64,000 nt of DNA from an uncultured Erwinia sp. (GCA_946221915.1 CAMIKG010000016.1:1-64000), one strand, 5' to 3'; counted from the first letter of the stretch, positions 27,098 through 35,493 are shown. Notes: generated by a model from the letters alone, not told the origin. A program made the numbers and translations.

Positions 27098-27586
27098 ATG
27101 ACACTCAGCCTGACAGAAATGAAAATCCTCAAGCTGTTGCAGGATGATGCGCGGGTCACCAACCAGGTGCTGGCGGAGAAGATCGGCATGTCGGCATCTC
27201 CCTGCTGGCGCAAAGTGCGCAAGCTTGAGGAAGATGAAGTGATTCAGGGCTACCGCGCGGTGCTGAATCGAAAAAAAATTGGTCTTGGCGTGATGGTGTT
27301 TATTCGTGTGGCAATAGACAGCCACAGTGAAGCGGAAGCGAAAAAATTCGAGGAAGAGGTGACGGCGCTGGAGGATGTGGTGGCCTGCTACAGCATCGGT
27401 GGTGATGCGGATTTCCTGTTACAAGTAGTGGCGTCCGATCTCGACTCTTATGCGGATTTTGCCATGTCGGTAGTGCGCAGGCTGCCGGGCATTAAAGAGA
27501 TGCAGAGTATGTTTGTGCTGAAAGAGATTAAGCCGCTGGTGACCTATCCGATTAAAAAGATGAGCGAGGGCGCATCGGCAGGGTAA
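27098..27586 (+). CDS. Lrp/AsnC family transcriptional regulator
   Basis: 162 aa. ATG 27098 is chosen because AAAGGAA lies upstream and the protein then starts directly at the DNA-binding domain; in-frame starts at 27014 and 27068 would add a non-conserved tail. The helix-turn-helix is at residues 5-50 (LTEMKILKLLQDDARVTNQV then KIGMSASPCWRKVRKLEEDEVI); the RAM ligand domain follows, with VVACYSIGGDADFLLQVVA. This family senses amino acids and often controls adjacent LysE/RhtB exporters. Divergence from the eight-gene operon suggests it is the pathway-specific regulator, perhaps responding to the product or precursor (inference). Confidence 0.9.
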   Translation: MTLSLTEMKILKLLQDDARVTNQVLAEKIGMSASPCWRKVRKLEEDEVIQGYRAVLNRKKIGLGVMVFIRVAIDSHSEAEAKKFEEEVTALEDVVACYSIGGDADFLLQVVASDLDSYADFAMSVVRRLPGIKEMQSMFVLKEIKPLVTYPIKKMSEGASAG

Positions 27587-27623
27587 CAGGGCAGAAACAG
27601 CACGGCATCTCAGTTGCTTGCTT

Positions 27624-27649
27624 CCCTCCCCCACGTGGTGGGGGAGGGG
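27624..27649. repeat. C/G-rich palindromic repeat (single hairpin)
   Basis: CCCTCCCCCAC (27624-27634), loop GTG, GTGGGGGAGGG (27638-27648). It has the same design as hairpins at 51379-51403 and 58621-58645 and belongs to a REP-like dispersed family. It lies between the Lrp-type gene and the convergent tas gene. Confidence 0.75.
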
Positions 27650-27741
27650 ATCAGTTCGGTAAAGTGTTAGAAACGTGTTCTTCGCTGACCCATATTAGCG
27701 TCCGAGGCGCCGTGTCGTCTCCGCTGCGGGTGGCCTGCGCC

Positions 27742-28782
27742 TTATGGCGCCGGATAGGTATAGCGACGGTGAATCGCTTCCAGTTCCTGCACCACCTCTT
27801 CACTCAGCGTCAGGTTAAAGCTGTCGATATTGATCTTCAGCTGCTCCAGCGTGGTCGCCCCCAGCAGGGTGCTGGCGACAAACGGTTGCTGACGCACAAA
27901 GGCCAGCGCCATCTGTGAAGGATCGAGATTGTGCTTCTTCGCCAGATCGACATAGGCGGCAATCGCCTGCTGTGACTGCTCACCGCTGTAGCGGGTGAAG
28001 CGGCTAAACAGCGTATTACGCGCACCCGCCGGTTTGGCGCCGTTCAGGTATTTACCGCTCAGCGTGCCGAATGCCAGGCTGGAGTAAGCCAGCAGTTCGA
28101 CGCCTTCATGCTGGCTGATTTCCGCCAGCGCCAGCTCAAAGCTGCGGTTCAGCAGGCTGTACGGGTTCTGAATGGTGACGATGCGCGGCAGCTCGTGCTT
28201 TTCCGCCAGCTGCAGATAACGCATCACGCCCCAGGCGGTCTCATTCGACACGCCGATATAGCGAATTTTGCCCGCACGTACCTGCTCGTTCAGCGCTTCC
28301 AGCGTCTCCAGCAGCGTGACCGGTACACTGGCGTCGTGGTACTCATAGTTCAGCTTGCCGAAGTAGTTGGCCGGGCGCTGTGGCCAGTGCAGCTGATAAA
28401 GATCGAGGTAATCGGTATTCAGGCGTTTCAGTGAGGCATCCAGCGCTTCACGGATATTTTTGCGATCCAGCGCCTGATTCGGGCGGATTGACGCGTCATT
28501 GCCGCGGGCAGGACCGGCGACTTTCGACGCCAGCACGATCTTGTCGCGGTTACCGCGCGCTTTAATCCAGCTGCCAATATATTGTTCAGTTAACCCCTGG
28601 GTTTCCGGGCGCGGAGGCACCGGGTACATCTCAGCGGTATCAATCAGGTTGATACCGGAACCTAATGCCAAATCCAGTTGAGCGTGGGCGTCGGCTTCGC
28701 TGTTCTGCTCACCAAACGTCATGGTTCCTAGCCCCAGCTGACTCACTTCCAGTGTGCTGTGGGGGATACGGTGGTATTGCAT
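27742..28782 (-). CDS. tas: Aldo-keto reductase Tas
   Basis: NADP(H)-dependent aldo-keto reductase, 346 aa, exactly the E. coli Tas length when started at ATG 28782 (MQYHRIPHSTLEVSQLGLGT). An upstream in-frame start at 28833 would add 17 unconserved residues. Family features: GLGTMTFGEQ, catalytic Asp/Tyr in NLIDTAEMYPVPPRPETQG, the Lys of VLASKVAG, and a C-terminal cofactor segment FVASTLLGATTLEQLK. In E. coli Tas was found as a multicopy suppressor of tyrosine auxotrophy; its physiological substrate is unclear. It marks the right junction of the insertion after lplT. Confidence 0.96.
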   Translation of the reverse strand: MQYHRIPHSTLEVSQLGLGTMTFGEQNSEADAHAQLDLALGSGINLIDTAEMYPVPPRPETQGLTEQYIGSWIKARGNRDKIVLASKVAGPARGNDASIRPNQALDRKNIREALDASLKRLNTDYLDLYQLHWPQRPANYFGKLNYEYHDASVPVTLLETLEALNEQVRAGKIRYIGVSNETAWGVMRYLQLAEKHELPRIVTIQNPYSLLNRSFELALAEISQHEGVELLAYSSLAFGTLSGKYLNGAKPAGARNTLFSRFTRYSGEQSQQAIAAYVDLAKKHNLDPSQMALAFVRQQPFVASTLLGATTLEQLKINIDSFNLTLSEEVVQELEAIHRRYTYPAP

Positions 28783-28948
28783 TTGCCGGCTTCCTTTTTT
28801 CATTTTGGAATGGATTAATCCTGGGTGCAGCATTTTTGACTATAACCGCGTGAGGGGAGAGGGGGAAGAGGGGATTTAGTCTGAAATGCGCAGAAGGCAC
28901 GCGCCGCGCGCAGGCTGGCGGCGCGGCGGACATGATAGTCAGCGGGAA

Positions 28949-29164
28949 TTAACGTTCAATAATGGTCGAGACTTCGTCGCCGTTAATCTGCAACTCGTGG
29001 CCTGATTCATCGACATACTTGATAAGCCCGGTCTCTTTATCGATCACTGGCTTGCCGTCGGTCATGATCATCTTGCCATCTTTCGTCGCCATGACATAAT
29101 CGCTGCTGCAGCCGCTTACCAGTAATACCATCGCCATTGCCGCCGCACTTAACATCCACTTCAT
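28949..29164 (-). CDS. ygdR: Small lipoprotein YgdR (DUF903)
   Basis: 71 aa lipoprotein. Signal with lipobox LVSGC (Cys at residue 19), then SSDYVMATKDGKMIMTDGKP, the DUF903/YgdI-YgdR fold (small beta barrel). A second family member, ygdI, lies at 60722; the two share the SS-YVM-T-DG pattern and DETG-I-Y. Function unknown. It lies between ygdQ and tas as in E. coli. Confidence 0.93.
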   Translation of the reverse strand: MKWMLSAAAMAMVLLVSGCSSDYVMATKDGKMIMTDGKPVIDKETGLIKYVDESGHELQINGDEVSTIIER

Positions 29165-29271
29165 CCAGGCTCTCCCGCAGTTTTCTCTTCAGTCTATCAG
29201 TGTAGTAATAAACGTTTTTCTGCGGGAGATTAATCACAGGATTCTGAATTGCACCGGCGATCGCTTCCTGC

Positions 29272-29982
29272 TTACAGGGCGTTCTTCTTGCCACGCATCA
29301 GATTCAGCGTCTCTACCGCCATCGAGAAGAACATCGCAAAGTAGATGTAGCCTTTCGGTACATGCACGTTGAAGCTCTCCAGAATCAGGGTGAAACCGAC
29401 CAGAATCAGGAATGCCAGCGCCAGCATTTTCACCGACGGATGGCGATCAACGAACTCACCCACTGCACGGGCGGCGAACATCATCACGCCAACGGCAATC
29501 ACCACCGCAGCCATCATAATAAACAGATGATCGGACAGTCCGACGGCGGTAATCACCGAATCGAGGCTGAAGATAATATCCAGCAGCATGATCTGCACGA
29601 TGGCGCCGAAGAAGGAGTGAACATTGGTTTTATGCTCTTCCTCACCGCCTTCGATGGTTTCATGGATCTCCATACTCGATTTCCACAGCAGGAACAGGCC
29701 GCCAAACAGCAGAATCAGGTCGCGCGTCGAGAACGCGTGATCGAACAGCGTAAACAGCGGGTTGGTCAGACGCACCACCCAGGCAATCGAAGCCAGCAGG
29801 GCCAGACGCATAATCATCGCGCCAGCAAGGCCAAGGCGGCGGGCTTTGTTCTGTTGGTGTTTGGGCAGCTTAGCAACCACCAGCGAGAGGAAAATAATAT
29901 TATCAATGCCAAGCACGATTTCCAGAATGGTCAGCGTGCCGAGGGCTAACCAGGCATTGGGATCTGCAATCCAGTCAAACAT
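29272..29982 (-). CDS. ygdQ: TerC-family integral membrane protein YgdQ
   Basis: 236 aa polytopic inner-membrane protein with about seven hydrophobic segments. Family motifs: LEIVLGIDNIIFLSLV near the start and LLDIIFSLDSVITAVGLS in the middle, both with the membrane-embedded acidic residues typical of TerC proteins, which are linked to manganese or calcium efflux and protection of secreted metalloproteins. The specific role of YgdQ is not established. Order mutH-ygdQ-ygdR-tas is as in E. coli. Confidence 0.94.
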   Translation of the reverse strand: MFDWIADPNAWLALGTLTILEIVLGIDNIIFLSLVVAKLPKHQQNKARRLGLAGAMIMRLALLASIAWVVRLTNPLFTLFDHAFSTRDLILLFGGLFLLWKSSMEIHETIEGGEEEHKTNVHSFFGAIVQIMLLDIIFSLDSVITAVGLSDHLFIMMAAVVIAVGVMMFAARAVGEFVDRHPSVKMLALAFLILVGFTLILESFNVHVPKGYIYFAMFFSMAVETLNLMRGKKNAL

Positions 29983-30105
29983 TGTGACGTCATATCCTAA
30001 ACGAAAGTTAAACGGCGATTATACGCATCATCCATGGCGTCGGGAATCATTTAGCCGTTGCGGCGGAAAAATCCAGTTGCGGGTGAGGGTTCCGTGCCAG
30101 CACGA

Positions 30106-30203
30106 GGAACACGGGCCGATCGGAAAGTCGCTGTTCGTCATCCCTGACCGCTCGGCCCACGCCATCCCTGGCGCGGGACGCTTTCCTCTTCTGCCCGTGT
30201 TCC
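30106..30203. repeat. Long inverted-repeat element between ygdQ and mutH
   Basis: GGAACACGGGC (30106-30116) and GCCCGTGTTCC (30193-30203) are perfect 11-bp inverted arms around about 76 bases. The interior has smaller inverted parts, such as GGGCCGA near 30113 and TCGGCCC near 30155. No coding frame is evident. It looks like a dispersed enterobacterial intergenic repeat. Confidence 0.5.
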
Positions 30204-30237
30204 CCGTACTTTACGTTTTTTCGTCGTCTGGGCGAGG

Positions 30238-30924
30238 TTACAGTAAGAAATGGCGCGCCAGCAGCGGCGCGGTAAAGCTTTTCTTCAGATAAAAGCCGCG
30301 CGGCAGCGTCATGATCGGCTGACCGTTTTCACCAATTCCTTCCGTCAGCGCTTTACTGTTGGCGGCTTTCGGGCGGATCTGCAGATACTCGCCGTGACGC
30401 GCAGTAATGCGTTCCACCTGGCCGAGCACAATCATATCCATTAGCTCTTCCCAGTCGCGGCGCAGCTGTTCTTCTTCCTGTGCGTCCGGGCTCCATAACA
30501 GCGGTGCACCGACCCGGCGCTCAGCCAGCGGAATGGCGCGATCGCCCTCGACCGGTATCCACAGCACCCGTGCGAGCTTGTGGCGCACATGGCTGGTCTG
30601 CCAGGTGACGCCGCTGTTGCCAGTCAGCGGCGCGACGCAGACGAAAGTCGTTTCCAGTGGACGGCCCAGGCTGTCGACCGGGATGGTTTTCAGTTCGACG
30701 CCGATCTCGGCAAAGTCCTGCTCCGGTTTGCTGCCCGCGCTGGCGCCAAGATGCAGCTCCAGCAGCGCCCCCACCCAGCCTTTATCGCGTTTCAGATCCG
30801 CTGGCATCACAACCTGCGCGCGCTGCGCCAGCTCCGCCAGCGTATTGCCCGCCAGTGACTGCGCGCGCGCCAGTAGGCTCGCCTCATCTTGAGGGGGAAG
30901 GATCTGCGGAAAATCAACGGCCAT
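30238..30924 (-). CDS. mutH: DNA mismatch repair endonuclease MutH
   Basis: Nicks the unmethylated strand at hemimethylated GATC sites after activation by MutS-MutL; 228 aa (E. coli 229). The catalytic D-x6-E-x-K triad is visible in DFAEIGVELKTIPVDS (about residues 69-79). Other conserved parts are KRDKGWVGALLE and the C-terminal PRGFYLKKSFTAPLLA. It is divergent from rppH across a 687-base gap with several DnaA boxes. Confidence 0.96.
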   Translation of the reverse strand: MAVDFPQILPPQDEASLLARAQSLAGNTLAELAQRAQVVMPADLKRDKGWVGALLELHLGASAGSKPEQDFAEIGVELKTIPVDSLGRPLETTFVCVAPLTGNSGVTWQTSHVRHKLARVLWIPVEGDRAIPLAERRVGAPLLWSPDAQEEEQLRRDWEELMDMIVLGQVERITARHGEYLQIRPKAANSKALTEGIGENGQPIMTLPRGFYLKKSFTAPLLARHFLL

Positions 30925-31012
30925 AACAATTCCTGCGGCAGGGGTTAAAAAACAAACAGTTAACGCGCGGAACTTTTACCGCGTTCATGCTGCTGTGTAA
31001 AACCGTAATAAT

Positions 31013-31035
31013 AGCATGATAAATCATGCTTTTTT
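31013..31035 (+). terminator. Orphan terminator-like hairpin
   Basis: AGCATGAT (31013-31020), AA, ATCATGCT (31023-31030), then a run of Ts to 31035. Perfect stem plus T tract on the plus strand, but no plus-strand gene lies upstream (mutH is on the minus strand). It could end an unannotated short RNA, or the palindrome could be a site in the mutH promoter. Confidence 0.55.
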
Positions 31036-31118
31036 ACCCCTTCCACGTCAGGGTAAGTGAAGGGGTGGCAGCGGTTTTACCAGTTTGTCATCGATAATAA
31101 ACAGGATCTTACACCGGG

Positions 31119-31127
31119 TTATCCACA
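31119..31127 (+). promoter_or_regulatory. DnaA box (perfect)
   Basis: TTATCCACA is a perfect match to the high-affinity 9-mer. It is one of three matches in the mutH-rppH gap. Confidence 0.7.
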
Positions 31128-31237
31128 GAAATATGGGATAACTCCTTATTGAAAGGAATACTGTTTCGATTTACAGCCTTGACGACGGCTTTTTTTACCC
31201 GAATGAGTCATTTTGTGCGTAACTTATTGGCATAATC

Positions 31238-31246
31238 TGTGGATAA
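31238..31246 (-). promoter_or_regulatory. DnaA box (perfect, reverse)
   Basis: TGTGGATAA is the exact reverse complement of TTATCCACA, facing the box at 31119. Confidence 0.7.
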
Positions 31247-31434
31247 AAAAGGCGGTGCTCGATCTTTCGCCAACCGGAGAAATGCATGACTTATTCTGCG
31301 TTGTTCGGCGGATTGCGTAGAGTGAGTAACATCACTATCACTATGATTGGTATCAATTAATTGAACTGCGCAGCCGGGATTTTCGCTGGCGGGTAAAAAG
31401 TTGTCCCCCCATCACTACCGAGTTCTGCACAAAG

Positions 31435-31443
31435 CTATCCACA
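31435..31443 (+). promoter_or_regulatory. DnaA box (one mismatch)
   Basis: CTATCCACA differs from the consensus only at the first base. Confidence 0.5.
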
Positions 31444-31611
31444 GAAAACGTGAATAAGATCGCCTTTTTACGCGGCCCTCTGTTTATAACTTTTAATATA
31501 TCTGTGAGTTATCCCATTGTTATCCGGTGTTGCCGGGCGCAAGCAGTGGTTTACCGTCTGTAAGGAGTATGAAACAATCAGAACATCCGAGTTTTAATTT
31601 GAGGTAGTCCG

Positions 31612-32139
31612 GTGATCGATGATGATGGCTACCGCCCGAATGTTGGTATCGTAATCTGTAACAAGCAGGGACAAGTGTTGTGGGCCAGGCGTTATGGACA
31701 ACACTCCTGGCAGTTTCCGCAGGGAGGGATCAATCCCGGCGAAACTGCGGAACAGGCGATGTACCGCGAACTTTTCGAAGAAGTTGGTTTACACCGGAAA
31801 GACGTCCGTATTCTTGCTTCTACCCGTAACTGGTTACGTTATAAGTTGCCAAAACGTTTGGTGCGTTGGGACACAAAGCCGGTCTGTATCGGCCAGAAAC
31901 AAAAGTGGTTTCTTCTGCAGTTGATGTGTAATGACGCGGATATCAATATGCAAACCAGCAGCACGCCTGAGTTTGATGGCTGGCGCTGGGTGAGCTTCTG
32001 GTATCCGGTGCGCCAGGTGGTTTCCTTTAAGCGCGATGTTTATCGCCGCGTAATGAAGGAGTTTTCTGGTGTGGTAATGCCGGTGCAGGAGAGTTCTGTG
32101 CAGCGCAATGCGCCTGCTTATCGACGGAAAAGAGGTTAA
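31612..32139 (+). CDS. rppH: RNA pyrophosphohydrolase RppH
   Basis: Nudix hydrolase that removes pyrophosphate from mRNA 5' ends and so starts RNase E-dependent decay; 175 aa (E. coli 176). The GTG start at 31612 gives MIDDDGYRPNVGIVIC, the family N-terminus, with GAGG 7 bases upstream. The Nudix box spans GGINPGETAEQAMYRELFEE (about residues 37-57), with the catalytic glutamates present. The C-terminus (AYRRKRG) is basic as usual. ptsP starts 12 bases downstream and the pair is likely co-transcribed. A short frame at 31569-31607 precedes it. Confidence 0.97.
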   Translation: MIDDDGYRPNVGIVICNKQGQVLWARRYGQHSWQFPQGGINPGETAEQAMYRELFEEVGLHRKDVRILASTRNWLRYKLPKRLVRWDTKPVCIGQKQKWFLLQLMCNDADINMQTSSTPEFDGWRWVSFWYPVRQVVSFKRDVYRRVMKEFSGVVMPVQESSVQRNAPAYRRKRG

Positions 32140-32151
32140 GCCACGCAGATT

Positions 32152-34398
32152 ATGCTCACACAGTTGCGCGATATTGTTGAGAAGGTAGCGGGAGCGCCAC
32201 GATTACATGAATCGCTGGAGATCCTGGTTAACGAGATTTGCCTGGCGATGGACACGGAGGTCTGTTCCGTTTATCTGGCGGATCATGATCGTCGCTGCTA
32301 CTACCTGATGGCAACGCGCGGACTGAAAAAACCGCGCGGGCGCACTGTCGCGCTGGCATTTGATGAAGGGATCGTCGGCCTGGTCGGGCGGCTGGCCGAA
32401 CCGATCAACCTCGCCGATGCGCAAAAACACCCCAGCTTTAAATATATTCCCTCCGTAAAAGAGGAGCGCTTCCGCTCCTTCCTTGGCGTGCCGATTATCA
32501 GCCGCCGTCAGCTGCTTGGCGTGCTGGTGGTGCAGCAGCGCGAACATCGCCAGTTCGATGAGAGCGAAGAGTCCTTCCTGGTGACGCTGGCGACCCAGCT
32601 GGCGACGCTGTTGTCACAGTCGCAGCTGCAGCAGCTGTTTGGTCAGTTCCGCCAGTCGCGCATCCGTGCGCTGGCCGCCGCGCCAGGCGTGGCGGTGGCG
32701 CCGGGCTGGGTCGATAATACCCAGCCTTCGCTCGATCTGGTCTCTGCCGCCTCGACGCTGGACAGCGTGCGCGAACGAGAGCGTCTGCAACTGGCGATGG
32801 CCGAAGCCTCCAGCGAGTTTCGCCGCTACAGTAAACGCTTCACCGCCAGCGTGCAGAAAGAGAGCGCGGCGATCTTCGATCTCTATTCCCACCTGCTGAC
32901 GGACGCGCGTCTGAAGAAAGATCTGTTCGCCGCGATTGATGGCGGATCGGTGGCGGAGTGGGCGGTGAAAACCGTGATCGAAAAATTCGCTGCCCAGTTC
33001 GCCAGCCTGCAGGATAACTATCTGCGTGAGCGCGCCGGCGATCTGCGCGTGCTCGGCCAGCGCCTGCTGTTCCACCTTGATGACACTCTGCAGGGCAACA
33101 ACACCTGGCCGGAACGCTTTGTGCTGGTGGCCGATGAGCTGACCGCCACCACGCTGGCGGAACTGCCGCCGGAACGTCTGGCGGGGGTAGTGGTGCGCGA
33201 TGGCGCTTCCAACTCCCATGCGGCGATTCTGGTGCGGGCGATGGGGATTCCGGCGGTGATGGGTGCGGATATTCAGCCTGACCTGCTCAATAAGCGGCTG
33301 CTGATTGTCGATGGCTATCGCGGTGAGCTGCTGGTTGATCCCGAGCCGGTGCTGGTGCAGGAGTACCAGCGTCTGGTCAGCGAGGAGAACGAACTCAGCA
33401 AACTGGCGGAAGATGTTGTCGAGCAGCAGGGTGGGCTGAAAAGCGGCGAGCGGGTGCAGGTGATGCTGAATGCCGGTCTCAGCGCCGAGCATGAGCAGGC
33501 GCTGGGCAGCTGGGTGGATGGCATTGGTCTGTATCGCACCGAAATCCCGTTTATGCTGCAGAACGGCTTCCCGTCGGAAGAGGAGCAGGTGGCGCAGTAT
33601 CAGGGCATGCTGCAAATGTTTCTCGATAAACCGGTGACACTGCGTACGCTGGATATTGGCGCCGATAAACAGCTGCCGTATATGCCGATCAGTGAGGAGA
33701 ACCCCAGCCTCGGCTGGCGCGGCATCCGCCTGACGCTCGATCAGCCGGAGATCTTTCTGGTGCAGCTGCGCGCGATGCTGCGCGCCAACGTGGCGAGCGG
33801 TAACCTGAGTATTCTGCTGCCGATGATCACCAGTATGGATGAGATCGATGAAGCGAAACGGCTGATCGATCGCGCCGGGCGTGAAGTGGAAGAGATGCTG
33901 GGCTACGCGATCCCAAAACCACGTATCGGCGTAATGATTGAAGTGCCGTCGATCCTGTTTATGATCCCGCACCTGGCGTCGCGCGTGGATTTTGTTTCGG
34001 TAGGCACTAACGACTTAACGCAGTATCTGCTGGCGGTGGATCGTAACAATACCCGTGTCGCCAGCCTGTACGACAGCCTGCATCCGGCGCTGTTACAGGC
34101 GCTGCGCGGTATAGCCGAACAGTCGCAGCGGGCGGGGATCGAACTGTGCCTGTGCGGTGAAATGGCGGGCGACCCGATGTGTGTGGTGCTGCTGATTGGT
34201 CTCGGTTATTACCATCTCAGCATGAACGGACGCAATGTGGCGCGGGTCAAATACCTGCTGCGCCATATCGACCGTGAAGAGGCGGAGGCACTGGCGGAGC
34301 GCAGTTTGCAGGCGCATACCGCAATTGAAGTGCGCCATCAGGTGGCGGCTTTTATGGAGCGGCGTGGTCTGGGAGGATTGATCCGCGGCGGGCGCTGA
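32152..34398 (+). CDS. ptsP: Phosphoenolpyruvate-protein phosphotransferase PtsP (EI-Ntr)
   Basis: First enzyme of the nitrogen-related PTS, passing phosphate from PEP to NPr; 748 aa, identical to E. coli length. An N-terminal GAF sensor domain (about residues 1-165; AMDTEVCSVYLADHDRRCYYL) precedes an EI-type body. The phosphorylated His is in VVVRDGASNSHAAILVRAMG (about residue 356); the PEP-binding domain has GADKQLPYMPISEENPSLGWR, FVSVGTNDLTQYLLAVDRNN and the LCLCGEMAGDP block. It lies 12 bases after rppH, as in E. coli. Confidence 0.97.
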   Translation: MLTQLRDIVEKVAGAPRLHESLEILVNEICLAMDTEVCSVYLADHDRRCYYLMATRGLKKPRGRTVALAFDEGIVGLVGRLAEPINLADAQKHPSFKYIPSVKEERFRSFLGVPIISRRQLLGVLVVQQREHRQFDESEESFLVTLATQLATLLSQSQLQQLFGQFRQSRIRALAAAPGVAVAPGWVDNTQPSLDLVSAASTLDSVRERERLQLAMAEASSEFRRYSKRFTASVQKESAAIFDLYSHLLTDARLKKDLFAAIDGGSVAEWAVKTVIEKFAAQFASLQDNYLRERAGDLRVLGQRLLFHLDDTLQGNNTWPERFVLVADELTATTLAELPPERLAGVVVRDGASNSHAAILVRAMGIPAVMGADIQPDLLNKRLLIVDGYRGELLVDPEPVLVQEYQRLVSEENELSKLAEDVVEQQGGLKSGERVQVMLNAGLSAEHEQALGSWVDGIGLYRTEIPFMLQNGFPSEEEQVAQYQGMLQMFLDKPVTLRTLDIGADKQLPYMPISEENPSLGWRGIRLTLDQPEIFLVQLRAMLRANVASGNLSILLPMITSMDEIDEAKRLIDRAGREVEEMLGYAIPKPRIGVMIEVPSILFMIPHLASRVDFVSVGTNDLTQYLLAVDRNNTRVASLYDSLHPALLQALRGIAEQSQRAGIELCLCGEMAGDPMCVVLLIGLGYYHLSMNGRNVARVKYLLRHIDREEAEALAERSLQAHTAIEVRHQVAAFMERRGLGGLIRGGR

Positions 34399-34470
34399 TC
34401 GCGGGCAGCACAAACTGTCCGCCTGGCATACCAAAGTTTACAGTTCTCGCCAACGTAACTTTTACGCCTG

Positions 34471-34479
34471 TGCTATGAT
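34471..34479 (+). promoter_or_regulatory. Extended -10 promoter upstream of lgt
   Basis: TGC directly followed by TATGAT forms an extended -10 in the 216-bp ptsP-lgt gap; no good -35 is seen. A hairpin TGACTGAT/ATCAGTCA (34504-34524, loop TTTTC) lies in the resulting leader, between the promoter and lgt. It lacks a T tract. Confidence 0.5.
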
Positions 34480-34614
34480 TCGCAGCCTTAGCAAGCCGCA
34501 AAGTGACTGATTTTTCATCAGTCAGCGGCAGGGTGCTGTGCACTGCGCGTGGCAGCACGCACGAATTTACCTTCAGCCGCCCATCGTTCAGGGCAGACAA
34601 TTTTATGGTGAAAG

Positions 34615-35487
34615 ATGAATAACGGCTATCTGGCTTTCCCTCAGTTTGATCCGGTGATTTTCTCCATCGGACCGGTTTCTCTCCACTGGTACGGCTTGAT
34701 GTATCTGGTGGGCTTCGTCTTCGCCATGTGGCTGGCGACGCGTCGGGCGAATAAACCTGGCAGCGGCTGGAAAAAAGAGGAAGTGGAAAACCTGCTGTAT
34801 CTGGGCTTCCTTGGCGTGTTCCTCGGTGGCCGCCTGGGTTATGTGTTTTTCTACAACCTGCCGCTGTTCCTCGACAATCCGCTGTACCTGTTTAAAGTCT
34901 GGGATGGCGGTATGTCATTCCACGGCGGGCTGCTCGGCGTCATTGCCGTGATGTTCTGGTATGCGCGTCGCACCCAGCGTCATTTCTTCCAGGTTGCTGA
35001 TTTTATTGCACCATTGATTCCTTTCGGCCTTGGCGCCGGACGTCTGGGGAACTTTATCAATGGTGAGCTGTGGGGCCGTGTGGCGCCTGATTTTCCGCTG
35101 GCGATGTTGTTCCCCGGCTCGCGTGGTGAAGACCTGGCGCTGGTTAACAGCCACCCGGAATGGCAGTCGCTGCTGACCACTTATGGCGTATTGCCGCGTC
35201 ATGCGTCGCAGTTGTATGAACTGATTCTGGAAGGCATCGTCCTGTTTATCATTCTGAATCTGTTTATCCGCAAGTCACGCCCAATGGGCGCGGTATCTGG
35301 TCTGTTCCTGATTGGTTACGGTATTTTCCGTATTATTGTCGAATTCTTCCGTCAGCCGGATGCCCAGCTGGGCCTGTTCGATGACATGATCAGCATGGGA
35401 CAGATTCTGTCGATCCCGATGGTGCTGGCTGGCGTGATTATGATGATTTGGGCGTATCGTCGTCGCCCGCAGCAACAACTTTCGTGA
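34615..35487 (+). CDS. lgt: Prolipoprotein diacylglyceryl transferase Lgt
   Basis: Inner-membrane enzyme adding diacylglycerol from phosphatidylglycerol to the lipobox Cys, the first step of lipoprotein maturation; 290 aa (E. coli 291). Seven membrane segments are expected. The Lgt signature GLGAGRLGNFINGELWGR (about residues 138-155) with its essential Arg is present, as is the catalytic His in SFHGGLLG (about residue 103). ATG follows GGTGAAAG weakly. thyA starts six bases after the stop, a conserved lgt-thyA unit. Confidence 0.97.
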   Translation: MNNGYLAFPQFDPVIFSIGPVSLHWYGLMYLVGFVFAMWLATRRANKPGSGWKKEEVENLLYLGFLGVFLGGRLGYVFFYNLPLFLDNPLYLFKVWDGGMSFHGGLLGVIAVMFWYARRTQRHFFQVADFIAPLIPFGLGAGRLGNFINGELWGRVAPDFPLAMLFPGSRGEDLALVNSHPEWQSLLTTYGVLPRHASQLYELILEGIVLFIILNLFIRKSRPMGAVSGLFLIGYGIFRIIVEFFRQPDAQLGLFDDMISMGQILSIPMVLAGVIMMIWAYRRRPQQQLS

Positions 35488-35493
35488 GGAAAA

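Noticed and set aside
31509..31525. TTATCCCAT and TTATCCGGT as further DnaA boxes
   Set aside because: Each matches only 6 of 9 consensus bases.
32614..33972. 452-codon minus-strand open frame inside ptsP
   Set aside because: Complementary-strand artefact of codon bias; ptsP is complete on the other strand.
34504..34524. Perfect 8-bp hairpin before lgt as a terminator or riboswitch
   Set aside because: No T tract follows and no known riboswitch core is seen; it is more likely a simple leader stem.
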